Positions 23,336 to 34,363 of a DNA stretch of 64,000 nt are shown in pieces. The translations under genes were made by a program, and so were the position numbers. The notes under the pieces were generated by a model. That model had not been told where the DNA came from, did no database searches, and saw nothing but the letters and a program-made list of their open reading frames with translations. The DNA is taken from positions 1-64,000 of the forward strand of contig QANT01003322.1 in NCBI GenBank assembly GCA_003254885.1. The letters run 5' to 3'. Numbering within the stretch: the stretch's first letter is position 1; each line of letters begins with the position of its first letter. Source of the stretch: Purshia tridentata. Its lineage: Eukaryota > Streptophyta > Magnoliopsida > Rosales > Rosaceae.

Positions 23336-25221
23336 TATTTAATATGATTTTTTTGGAATTTTATTTTTTTAATTTTAATTGTACTTTTGATGGTTTAATA
23401 TATTTTTTTATTTTTTTATTTATGTATGTTGTATGATTGTTATCGTTAGTCTGTATGGTTATATTTAAAAAGTCAAGTTGAAACCAACAGTGCGTGTGAT
23501 ACACATAAGCCATGTAAACAGTTAACGGAATTTTCTCACGACGAAACTATAATATAAGTATGAAATAGTTATAAAAATGAAATTGAAGTATTCAAATCTC
23601 ACTTTTTGCATTTGGGGTGCCAAGTTGCAAAAGAAGTGACGCAGCGGAAATAACAAAGGAATTATCAGCTTAATCTTAGCAAAGATAAAATTCCGGAATC
23701 CACTAGAAAAGATGAGAAAACTCAAGTTTATTGAAATATTATCAAAAGTACCAAAACAACTTTAGAAAATCCTCAAATATGTTTCTGGAAACCCTAGGTC
23801 AAAATGACCACATAAATAAAGCCCATGGGCTAAAAGAAACCCAAATAAAATAAGGACAAAAATAAATAAAATACTTCAAAACTTAAAACACAATTTTGAG
23901 GCCCTAAACGACCTCGGATGGCTGAAAAAGCCTATTAGTCACGGCGTTGGCTGTGAGTTGCAATCGTCGCGCGATTCCCTTTGATTTGATATATAAATCG
24001 ACCATATTCGGACTCAAAAACCCCTCCAAACGAACAGTAAAATTCAGGTTTTACCTTTTCGTGAATTTCGGCGCCCCAACTACTCTTCGAACTTCACGGC
24101 CAGCTGCTCTACATCAAGAAGCTACACTTGAGGTGCTAAAATGCATTTTTACTCTATTAATTTTTTATCTATATGGCATTATATATTAATCTACGTGGCT
24201 AAGTTTAAGAAGTGAAATGACACGGCATAGTGTGTATTGCATGGCCATATCAACGTCCACGTCATTAGTTAACTATTTTTATGATGAAAGAATTAATAAA
24301 AGTATAAAATTACCGCAAAAATAAAATTAAGGTTAGGAAATCCTATATTTTGAAATTAAGTTACGTACCAGATTACAAAAAGCACTATACTTGGGTAACT
24401 AAAATGCAATTTACTCTAAGAAAGAATTATACGTCATGCTAACTATATATATACTGTGGCACTTCATGTGGAATTAAAAATTGACCAAAGTCGAGATGCC
24501 ACGTGCACGTTATGTAGCCAAAGGCTGTGTCTCTTGTCTCTGGACCAGTGAAACACAGGACAACTTCCATTGTCTGATCTGGATCCAAAGAGTGATCAAA
24601 AACCAAACAGAAAATCTGGATCCAATCCTAAGGCCACAAATAATATTATTTCCATGAAAATTTTCCTTTCAAATACTAATTCATGTCTCGGATGACGTAA
24701 TAATTTTAGAAGCTAATATGTTGGCAACTGAGTTGGTCAGCTTAACGAGGAAATCAATCTCTTGATTTGTTTTCAAAACAGACATATAATATGATGACAT
24801 ATTATAACTGTCATTGATAAATCTAACCCATTATTTAACTTGTGCTTATCACTCGGGCGCGCAAATCCCAAAAACAACATATCATAAATTAGCCTCATAC
24901 TTGTAGTTTTACATTGTCATTATGTAAGATATTGAATTTAAGCTTCAGAATTTAACAAATGTTTATTAAATTAAAATAAAATCATAGAGTCCAGTAATCA
25001 TTCAATATTTTAAATTTGCTTTGAATAATAGACATGTCGGTCAAATTAACGAAACTGAAACATTGGAACAGATTGAAAACACGAGGTTAAACATTGCAAG
25101 ATTCTCAACATTGGTACTAAATTAAATTTTCGAAAACTAGAAGTACTTAAATAAAATTAATTAACTCTAGGTTACAAAAAGAAAGCCATGTTTTGTTAAC
25201 CCTATGGCTTTCCTTTTCCAC

Positions 25222-25247
25222 CTCTCTCTCTCTCTCTCTCTCTCTCC
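25222..25247. repeat. (CT)n microsatellite
   Basis: About 13 CT dinucleotides following CCACC, with no gene attached. Confidence 0.85.
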
Positions 25248-27289
25248 CCTAATAAATTGGTTTCTGGGTAATGGACATTTTTGTCTATTTCATTTTGTGG
25301 TCAGTACGTCTCACTCGACCCTTATTGGCTTTTACAGATGGCCAGTCTATTTCTGGATGAATCTGCGGTAGCTACGTACTGATCCATATCGCACAACTCG
25401 ATCATGACAATCTATGAGTGCTCCATACAATACGTACACATGGCTGTGATTTGAGATCAGCTTTCTTTTTATCTCTTTTATCTTTTTATATCTTTGTTCC
25501 TACGTTATCTATTGTTTTCTTCTGTAATGGGAATCTGCACGCCGTGTATATGACAATGAGAACGAGGATAGGACTAATTTGTTTGTTACCATCAATTACA
25601 ATCCTTAATTCTGTTCCCATTATGCAGTCACTTGGATCTGCATCTGCCATATGGCTCTGATCGATGGCCACTGCCAAAATATTGGAAATTATATGTGTCC
25701 TTTTTCTTTGGCCAATATTTTTACTCATGTCACTGAAATGAAAAAGGACTGGGCAGATACTATTGTATGATACATTGATAATGAATTGATGATACTAATA
25801 CTTAGTTTGAATGAAATTTGATGCTTTTTTGTTAAAATGAATTCGGTTTTTATAATTTTTGTCCAGATGTTCATACTTTGAGTCTTTGAGAACTCTTGAA
25901 CTTTTGGGGTCGATCAAGTATCACTGGTGGCCATTTTGTCAGGCCAATCTTTTGCTTCTAAGTATATTGGCTACGGCCCCCTACGGGGTTAGTTGGGTAT
26001 ATATTGGTATTAGAGTTGTATTGTAAGATATCTCATTCCTCACTTATTTGTTCATTTACCATGTGCAGGGAAACTATACTTGCTTACAAACATGAAGGAA
26101 TTAATATGTTGGTTCATGTATAATCTTTGGTCATTCGACTCATTCCTTATATTTTGGTTCTGTCATTTATAAATTGCTGCAACTCAAGAATACGTGCATT
26201 AGAATTTTGATTAATTGAATTGTCAAATTCGCTGCGTTCATATTTTACAAACTATTACTATTTTGGTCATAAAATTGACAATTCAATGACGAATTTTATA
26301 ATTTAATAAACATGAAAATGCTAACATGTCATTGAAGGTAAATGATTTCTAAATTACATAAAAAAAACTAAAACAGTTAAAACTATATAGACCAAAAAAG
26401 GACCTGACCCAACTACATGCACCAAAACTAAAATATTGCCTGCTTTTTTTTCTTTCTTTTTTTCCAATTTAACATGCTACTAGGTGGGGTGGGCATCAAT
26501 CCATTTGAGTCGATGCTCCAACCGACCAGCCATAATGGTTTCAGTCCATCCATAATGGTGGGCATCAACCCATCCGAGCCGACGCTCTAGCCAACCAACA
26601 AACCAAAAAACCCCAAGCCGACCCACCCCAATAGAGGAGGCTTGGTGGCTGGTTTCAATCCTCCGTAGACCGCAGCACACGGCTGATCGAGAGAGAGACA
26701 TAGACAAGGGAAAGATAGAGACGAAAGAAAGACAGACGAGAGAGAGACTCATAGACACCCTTTTTTTCAACAAGAGAGAAAAGCAGTCTTGTCGGCTCAA
26801 CTTGCCACTGACCGCTCCAAGCCAACTAACCGACTAACCTCAACCTACTTTGACCGATGGCTATGCAGGTGGTGGCGGATGAGCCCCAAGGCGACCCAAG
26901 CTGACCAATGTAATACACCTCTAGTTGGGCATCTAGCATTGCAATTCTTCACATTAAGAACCAACTTATTTTTAACCCAGACCAATGTTTTACAGAATGT
27001 TTGGTTGTTCTAGCCCAAGTGACCCTGCTTTGGATTTTAAGTTGGGCCCTATATTTTGGGTTGAACCGTTGAACCAAATGTGGCCCACTACGCTTTTCCC
27101 ACAGTACACAGTTGTTTAACCCGTCAAAACCAAATTACAGACGGAGTCAACGAAGTTGACCGAATGTCATTTTTTGCGCCATTAGCAACGAACTAGAGCA
27201 CAATAAACACAAAACCCATCTCTCTGATTTGCTCAGATTCACGCCAGTCTTCGCCCCAAAACTCAACATTTCGAAAAGCCCATTTCGCA

Positions 27290-27826
27290 ATGTCCACCGG
27301 ATTGGTGACCCGGTTCAAAGAAGCGAGCCAATCGGCGATGCCGAGGCATCGACCGTGGGGTGAGCTCCTTCAACCCACCGCCCTCAGCGTCCCTCTAAAC
27401 CTCTCGGAGGCCACCACCCGACTCGCCCAGAACTTGACCCATTTCCGCTCCAACTACACGATGGTCCTCTTGATCCTTCTCTTCCTGAGCCTCATATACC
27501 ACCCAATCTCCATGATCGTGTTCTTGATAATCTTCTTCACGTGGGTCTTCCTCTACTTCTCGCGGGAGGAGCCCCTTGTGGTCTTCGGCTTTACCATCGA
27601 TGACCGGGTCGTCATGGGTTCTCTTGGGGTGATTACGGTGGTGGCTTTGGTTCTGACCCATGTGTGGCTCAACGTCGTCGTTTCGGTCGTGATTGGGGTC
27701 GTTTTGGTTTGCTTGCACGCGGTGTTTAGGGGCACGGAGGATCTTGTTATGGATGACCAAGAATCGCCTTATGGGGCTCTGCTCTCGGATGATCCTGACA
27801 CACAAGGGAATTACACCATAATGTGA
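27290..27826 (+). CDS. PRA1 family protein (prenylated Rab acceptor)
   Basis: A single exon encodes 178 residues from ATG to TGA, the usual size for plant PRA1 proteins. The N-terminal cytosolic part has RPWGELLQP and a helical stretch leading to HFRSNYT. Two long hydrophobic hairpins follow (about residues 58-90 and 104-145), separated by the charged loop FSREEPLVVFGFTIDDRVV that characterises the family. The tail HAVFRGTEDLVMDDQESPYG is also typical, and the protein ends in a short polar stretch. PRA1 proteins sit in ER, Golgi and endosome membranes and help Rab GTPases associate with vesicles. Subfamily (B to H) is not certain from reading alone. GC content is clearly higher than in the surroundings. 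The DRIP-like gene converges on it. Confidence 0.94.
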   Translation: MSTGLVTRFKEASQSAMPRHRPWGELLQPTALSVPLNLSEATTRLAQNLTHFRSNYTMVLLILLFLSLIYHPISMIVFLIIFFTWVFLYFSREEPLVVFGFTIDDRVVMGSLGVITVVALVLTHVWLNVVVSVVIGVVLVCLHAVFRGTEDLVMDDQESPYGALLSDDPDTQGNYTIM

Positions 27827-30049
27827 CCGTTCCTGTGGTGTTCTTGAGGTTTTATGAGGTGGGCTGGCTTTGATTTTTTCTGGGTTTTGTTGAATGTGGA
27901 AAATTGTGGGTTTTTTTTTTTTTTTTNTTTTTTTTTTTTTTTTTTGTGGTTTGCAATTGTTGCTTATGTGCTAAATCTCTTTGTTTACTGCATAGTACTC
28001 ATACTACATTTTCTTGCAACTTGGTAGTGTTATGATTGTATGAAACAGTTGGAACTTTGTTTAATCTAAGCTGATTATGTATCCATATGTGGAAGATTTT
28101 ATGTTTGAATATTGACAATCGTATTATCTTTCTATCAACAATATTTTCTGGCAAAAGACTCCCCTATGTCAAGATTACGTGTTTTACGTCCCAACTACCC
28201 TGTATAGCTCTTTTCCGTGTCCCTAGTTCAAATCTCACTTTGCTAGGTACTGATGAAGTGCCGAAACTACATGTAAAGTGACATTTTGGTAGTCCAATAG
28301 CAAGATCTCTTAGCAACTTATTTCTTGCTATTGCTTGGTTATACCTTTTTTTTCTAGGAAGCATAGTTTGAATTAATCGTTCTCATACCATAATGATGAA
28401 ATTTTACATATATTATTTTTGTTTTTCTCTTAAGTTCCAAGTTTCAAAAGAAGTGCATATTGTCAGTTGTAAAACATCGCATGATTTTTGTTGCTTTCGT
28501 GTACAAATTACTCTAATCTATTTAGAAATAGTGGGGAATATCATGGACTTTGTTCCAATCATCTGTGTAGAAATAGGTGTCTTGTTTGATAAAATAAGTC
28601 ATGCTCTTGATTGGAGAAAAATTGTTCTCGAAGCTTTTTCCTGCCATACGTCAATAGTGGTTTTTTTCTTGAGTTGTTAAGTTGTCTATGACAAGTAGAG
28701 ATCTGTTCTCTAACTGATCCCTTGGATTTGGTCCCAAAAAACTGATGCCCTTAAATGATTCCTGTATCTGATTTTTCCAATGAGCTTAGAAAACACAACC
28801 TCGAGTATGGAATTATGAGAGAATTGATTACCTTAGTATTTTGATTATTTGTTGGAAAGAGTCGTAAGATGACTCTCCTACATTCCTCCAGGCCTACAGG
28901 GCATTTGAAGATCTTTTGACATTTATGTTATGTTTAACAACATTTCCTATTTCAACATTTTAATTCAAGCTATTGGTTTCCATGAATTGAACATTTTAAT
29001 TCTTATGTCTTTGCCCTGTATGCATTGCAGGTGGTAGCAGTTCTTCGTTCTTTAGTCGGCACCTGGTTCCCAGGCGGGGGTAAACTTCTAACCAACAGAT
29101 CCAGTTCTGATGCTAGCGTCTTTCTTCTGAAGTATGTAATTGTGTACACACCACCTTAGTTGTTGCTCAACTTTTCTTGCCTATTCAAATCATTGTTCTA
29201 GTACTTTTAACAGAGAAACTTGTATATAACATTGTTTTCTCATGGTAAATGTTGAGCAAGAAATTGGAGGTTGTGTCAGTTCATGCTTTTCCGAAGTACA
29301 ATGGATCCATGAAAATTGTAAAGATTTAACTGCAATTTTTGTAGTAATCATTTCCGCGGTGCTAATTTCTTTTCATTAATGGTTGTGAGCAGAGTCAGAT
29401 TCTAATGCAAGATTGTGAATAACCATTTTTCAGTTTGTCCATGGCCATGGGATGAGAGTGAGACCGACTAGTTTTAACGTGGAAAATTCAAGCTGCCATT
29501 CTCAAATTGCTTAAGTGCTATTTGTCCTCTCTTGTTTCTCTCTCCAATGGCCAGTCCACATCCTTACATTAAAAATACAACAATCACACCATGTCATCAC
29601 ATAGTCTAAGAAAAAAGAATACTAAACTTTTAAGTTGTATAGCATTGTCCAGTCTTCAAAATGGCTTCCAGAGTAAAAATGGCTCCCATAGTAGGTCAGA
29701 TTGGAGGTCACATTAGCATGACCCAGTGTCCATCCGGTTTTCCAAGTAATTAGAAATTATCAGAAAGGAAGAAAAGAAAAAGAATACTTGATGAGATTAA
29801 TAAAACCGAAGATGTGCTGTTTTGCATTTCTCTTATGGTATATTTCATAATTTAAACCTGAAAAAGCATGAAGTACCGGGCACACCACACTGCATGCAAA
29901 GTAAACAAACATGCAAGCAGGGATGAAAAATAAAAACAAATGAAACTTTTGAGTACAAACTCATGCTGAGAACAGCGATTTTTGAGACTGTCTGGACTGT
30001 GATCACTTTTAACAGGATAGTGATACACTAAGGGATAGCCGAAACAAGT
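27827..30049. other. Convergent intergenic region between PRA1 and the DRIP-like gene
   Basis: The first part is PRA1 3' untranslated sequence with a poly-T tract (27911-27945, N at 27927). Around 29030 an AG acceptor (CATTGCAG/GTGG) precedes a less AT-rich stretch up to about 29135 that looks exon-like but has no clear reading frame. It could be a spliced 3' UTR or a short non-coding exon. The remainder holds the DRIP 3' flank with nothing else recognised. Confidence 0.5.
27911..27945. repeat. Poly-T tract with single N in the PRA1 3' region
   Basis: About 35 thymines with N at 27927, starting 84 bases after the PRA1 stop codon. Length is unresolved. Confidence 0.8.
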
Positions 30050-33000
30050 TTACCAGGGATACATTTTTCGACCGTATGTTAGAACCATCACAAAATCCTT
30101 GGCTGAGCTGCCTACAGAGGTGTGTATTTTCTGTGTTCCTGGTGCTGTCTGTAACCACAGGTCTACCAAGTGATGCAGCTGAAGTGTGGGAATTATCGGC
30201 CGACCGCACAGTAAGATCTCCACCTGTATTAGGCATCAACTGAAATTCAGTATCAAAATGGGCATACTTCCATCTGCAATGTTTAATCTCTATTAGAGCA
30301 TATCGTTTAAGTCTTTTAAGATTTGGATTTTTGACTAATAGACTTTGTGCTAACATATTATTAAGAGTATTTAAGGGTGTGATAAAAAGATATATACTGG
30401 TCTGCATTAATGAATATTGTCTCTTCTCATTTAATGTTGCCAAATCAACTTTACTTAGTTCTGACTACAAAAATGTCCATTTCAAATATTACTATCAGGA
30501 GCAGCAATTCACAAATTTGTTGTCTTGTCCTACTTGTCACAAGAATATGTACTTTACAGAGCATCACCAACCCAAAGTTACCCAATATCCAAATTGTTCA
30601 ATATGAGCAAGTTAACATCTGTATGAAAATCGATTCATGATTATATTATGAAGTCAATAGTGGTAAAAGTGGTTCCTGCTAATTATATAAGCTCTACAGA
30701 AACAGCCTAAGGTAAAGTAACAGAGGGAAATGAAACTCCATGCATCTTCAATATCATGAGTTTTAATTTCATAAGGGATTTGACCAAAAATAATAATAAT
30801 TCAGAAGGGACAAAGATGATGTTACCTCAGCCTCGCTGTTAAGACCCAGCTTTCTGACCAGATACTTTTTTATGAAAGAAACAGGTAAACTAACATCCCT
30901 ATGACATTTGGAAAAAAATCAAAAATCAAAAATGAAACTACATAAAGAAATTACACTTAGAATTGCCAGAAAATTTAAAGAGAGCAATCTACAAATGACA
31001 CTTCATGCTGCTTGTAAAATATGCTAAAGGCGATCTATTGCTAAGCTTCCAAGACTGAAAAGCTGTGGTGCAGGTAAGCAAGTAATTGAACAATTAGATT
31101 TTAATTTCCAAAACCAAAATGGGCAAGGATAAAAAAAGAATAGAAATAAAAACATGAAGGGCATGAGGTTAATGAAACTTACTTGATTCTCAAGAAGCAT
31201 GAAGGTATCTGTGGCAGGGGTGCATAGCCTTCCCTACAACCATCAATTACAAAATTGTACACTCAATACATGAGGAGGGAAAAGAAACAAGCAAGATAAG
31301 TTCTTGGGTTATGCCAAAGGGAACAAAATCTCACTGTTGATTGGAAGCAATTAATGAGAACCATATTGGATTGAATCTTCTTTCAAATTTATTATTTGCA
31401 TCGACCACAAATTGTGCTGGGATATTATGTGCCGGAACTGGAATGTTATGTGCCGGAACTGGAATGTTATGTGCTGGAACATTATGTTCTGGAACATTAT
31501 GAGCTGGAATATTAAACCCCTCAGATACAGCTGCTCTTCTTTTTCGGCCGCGTTGCGCTTTCTTAACTGTCACTGATCCTGAAGGTACAGGATTAGATTC
31601 ATTTTTATTGACATGGACTTTGGNCATTATGAGCTGGAATATTATGTGCTGGAATATTAAACCCCTCAGATACAGCTGCTCTTCTTTTTCGGCCGCGTTG
31701 CGCTTTCTTAACTGTCACTGATCCTGAAGGTACAGGATTAGATTCATTTTTATTGACATGGACTTTGGATTTGTTACCATGTTCCTTAGTGGCTTTAAGC
31801 TCATGTGTTTCATTGCTGTGGGCATTACGCAACACTGGTTTGTCAGCAGGCACTTTAAAAATATCAGGTTTTTCTTTGCTTGCAGCTTCCACCAGGCAAT
31901 TTAAAGGTCTCCACAAATCAGTTTTCTCATCCCCTGGTTGAGCATTGTCCTCAGCTCGATTGTTAAGCATGCGTTGCTTAGATGATTCCTCAGTATATTT
32001 CTGCAACAAAATGATAATTCAACATGTTTAGAAGAATGAAATGGAGAAGTAAATCCAATAATTATTGTTCTAATATTCAAATTATAAGCATAGAGAAACC
32101 AAAGCTCAACCTCTTTGACCTGTCGTTTAAAAAGTGCATCTTTCTTTAGAGTTTCGGGTGAGTTAAGTCTCTCCAAGCAATCTTCCTCTTTCCTAACAGG
32201 CTCCTGAATGGAAAGACTGCATGATCGTTGAGGAAGACTCTTTCTTGTAGGATATCTTCTTCTTCCACTCATACCCGACCTGGTCGATACACCAGGTGTA
32301 CTTAGTTCCAAGGAAGAGAGATATCTCTCCTTTCTTTTAGCTGGCAATGGAACTGAGGGCACAGCAGGTGCCTCAACCTTTTTAATTTCCGAAAGGTAGT
32401 TTTTGGTCCTCATATGTTGCACATTATGGTCTACAGGTGCCTTGCGCTTTTTTCTTTCAGGAGGGAAGAGCTTGGCCTTTATATCCTGCAAACTGTTGTC
32501 TGTCCTGTACACAAAAAATTAAGGAAACATATCATTTTGACAATTCACCTTTTTGCGAAATAACAAAATAAAAATTCTCTCAAGTGGGTACGATATGGCC
32601 TCAAGCATAATTATTATCTTGCAGTTAATATGCAGGCTCACATGTGATGAGAATTTCAAAGATTGCAGATATCTACAAATTACAATTGCCACTGCATGTT
32701 TGCCCATCGAGAAATTCCACTAGAAGGGACGGGAAAATTCCAAAAAGAACTATATATTTGGTAACTATTTGAGGTGAATTTCATAGTAAATGGGATAACA
32801 TGTAAATATAAATAGAAAGAAAACTAAGCGTTGCATGTGCTCTTTCTCATTTAAAACAGCTTCGACATTACAATTTTCTTCCTAACGCAGAGGTTGGTGT
32901 AAACAAAAGGTTCTACACTGCGATAAACAAAGATGGGTTGACTAGACAATTCATCAGTTAGATTCTGCATGTTGGGCTGTTAGTTCATGCATTATGTAGC

Positions 33001-34363
33001 CAATATGCTTAAAACATTTATAAACATAGGAATTTTGATGATCAAATACCTGAGTTTATCCAATGGAGAAACCCCTAAATCTGTTTTGCATACTGGACAG
33101 CAATTCAACTCTTCATCTATTATCTTGTCATATATGCACTTCCTGCAAACTGTTCTCACAACCGAAATAAACGAGTCAAATTGATTGATAGAAGAAAATT
33201 AACATGTAGCTCATTGATTTGCAGTATATGTGAGATTGAAGGAAATAAAGCACTTAATGCATAACATATCCATATACTTCAGACAAAATTAGAGATAAAC
33301 CAAGAGGTAAGGGGAGGAATATGAGTTTAGAAACATGAAGCATTACGTCAAGTTTCTTACAAGCAAGTATTTATATGTGTAAGCAAAACTTGGACTCAAG
33401 CTTATTATAAACTACACAACATTGCCAAAACCATGTTCTATTGAAATCTAACTATTAAATGGAGTCTCATCTCTGAAATATAATTGTGGTTCCTCAATCG
33501 TATCATTGTTAAGAAATTTGGGGAAATGAACTAAATTCTTTCCTAGTAGACTTTATCTTGCCCAGTACAGAGTGAAATCTGACCAGGGTATAAAAACTGA
33601 AAACTTCATGAAGTTATAGACCATGCAACCATGAAAAAAGCTTTCAGAAAAACACAGGTGTAGTCACAAACATTGCATCATTAAGTACATAATGCCATTT
33701 TCAAGCAATTGTATATTTCCAATAGTAATCTTAAAAGCATGCAAGGAAGTAAAAAATTCACCAACTTGTAACATATGGAATGGTGAGGCAAATTTCTCTA
33801 AGAATGTCAATAAATCTTCAAAGTTCTATTTGCAATTACAAACACTATCTAGTCACAAAAAGTATAATGCTCCGCATTTCTTTCATACGATCCATACGAC
33901 TCAAAATCAAAAGCCAACTTTTTGTGCTAAAAAGATTAATGGCTTACCGCATATTATGTACCATAATAACATGTATTACCTCTCTTGCTTTTTGTACAGT
34001 ACACATTACCTTATGGTAGAGTCCAAGCTGGTCATTCCACAAACACCAAACACTAAATAGAAGTTGATATCCAAATTCAAAACGAAGACAACCAAAATGG
34101 AAATTGAAAAATGCTCAGATCATGAAAACGTAAAATTACATTAACAATCAGATCCAGCAGACATAAATTTGAGGAACATGGAGAGAAAAAAAACAGAGGG
34201 AGAAAGAGAGAAGGCACTGACAGGTATGGAGGCATTCAGAGATGGTAGTGGCCTCACTGAAGAGCTTTTTGCAGAGAGGACATGTCATGCATGCCACGAC
34301 CTTTTCTCTATCTATCTTCACCACCGGTTGGCTGCTGCTACTCATAATCTTCATCGTCGACAT
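30050..34363 (-). CDS. DRIP-like RING-type E3 ubiquitin ligase
   Basis: Seven exons: 34363-34222, 33149-33050, 32504-32111, 32000-31335, 31233-31183, 30898-30826 and 30223-30050. The N-terminus carries a C3HC4 RING (CMTCPLC, ECLHTFCRKC, CCPVC; Cys28 to Cys68). The next exon continues as KLRTDNSLQDIKAKLFP, then a basic middle region (LPAKRKERYLSSLELSTP). The C-terminal ubiquitin-like region has LPQIPSCFLRIKDVSLPVSF, FIKKYLVRKLGLNSEAEVEI, then PTLQLHHLVDLWL and SSAKDFVMVLTYGRK. This layout is that of DREB2A-interacting proteins, nuclear ligases that mark the drought/heat factor DREB2A for breakdown. Exon 4 as sequenced holds a 145-bp duplication around an N at 31624, which shifts the frame. Leaving out one copy gives 521 bp, restores phase and predicts 484 residues, so the gene is probably intact. 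Confidence 0.9.
31480..31768. repeat. Near-identical 145-bp-offset duplication flanking an N, probable assembly artefact
   Basis: Text from the minisatellite-like GAGCTGGAATATT stretch through GACATGGACTTTGG appears before the N (to 31623) and again after it (31625-31768). Shared landmarks such as ATTAAACCCC are offset by exactly 145 bases. The offset breaks the DRIP reading frame, whereas one copy alone keeps it. Overlapping contig ends joined without merging would produce this. Confidence 0.85.

Larger units (their letters stand above)
18862..27289. other. 8.4-kb repeat-rich spacer upstream of SEO and PRA1
   Basis: No intact gene seen. It contains a 697-bp-offset tandem duplication (19540-20825), a hAT-type element (20907-21697), an AATTTCG short-repeat array (22802-23000), an SEO fragment (23092-23335) and a (CT)n tract (25222-25247). 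It also holds a partial internal duplication near 26487-26600 (GGGCATCAA..CCATCCGAG..GACGCTC, two diverged copies) and the upstream region and leader of PRA1 at the right end. Confidence 0.6.

Noticed and set aside
27395-27805. 136-codon minus-strand frame inside PRA1
   Set aside because: Its composition (His, Asp and Gln-rich) is the expected antisense of a hydrophobic protein; PRA1 in sense is clear.
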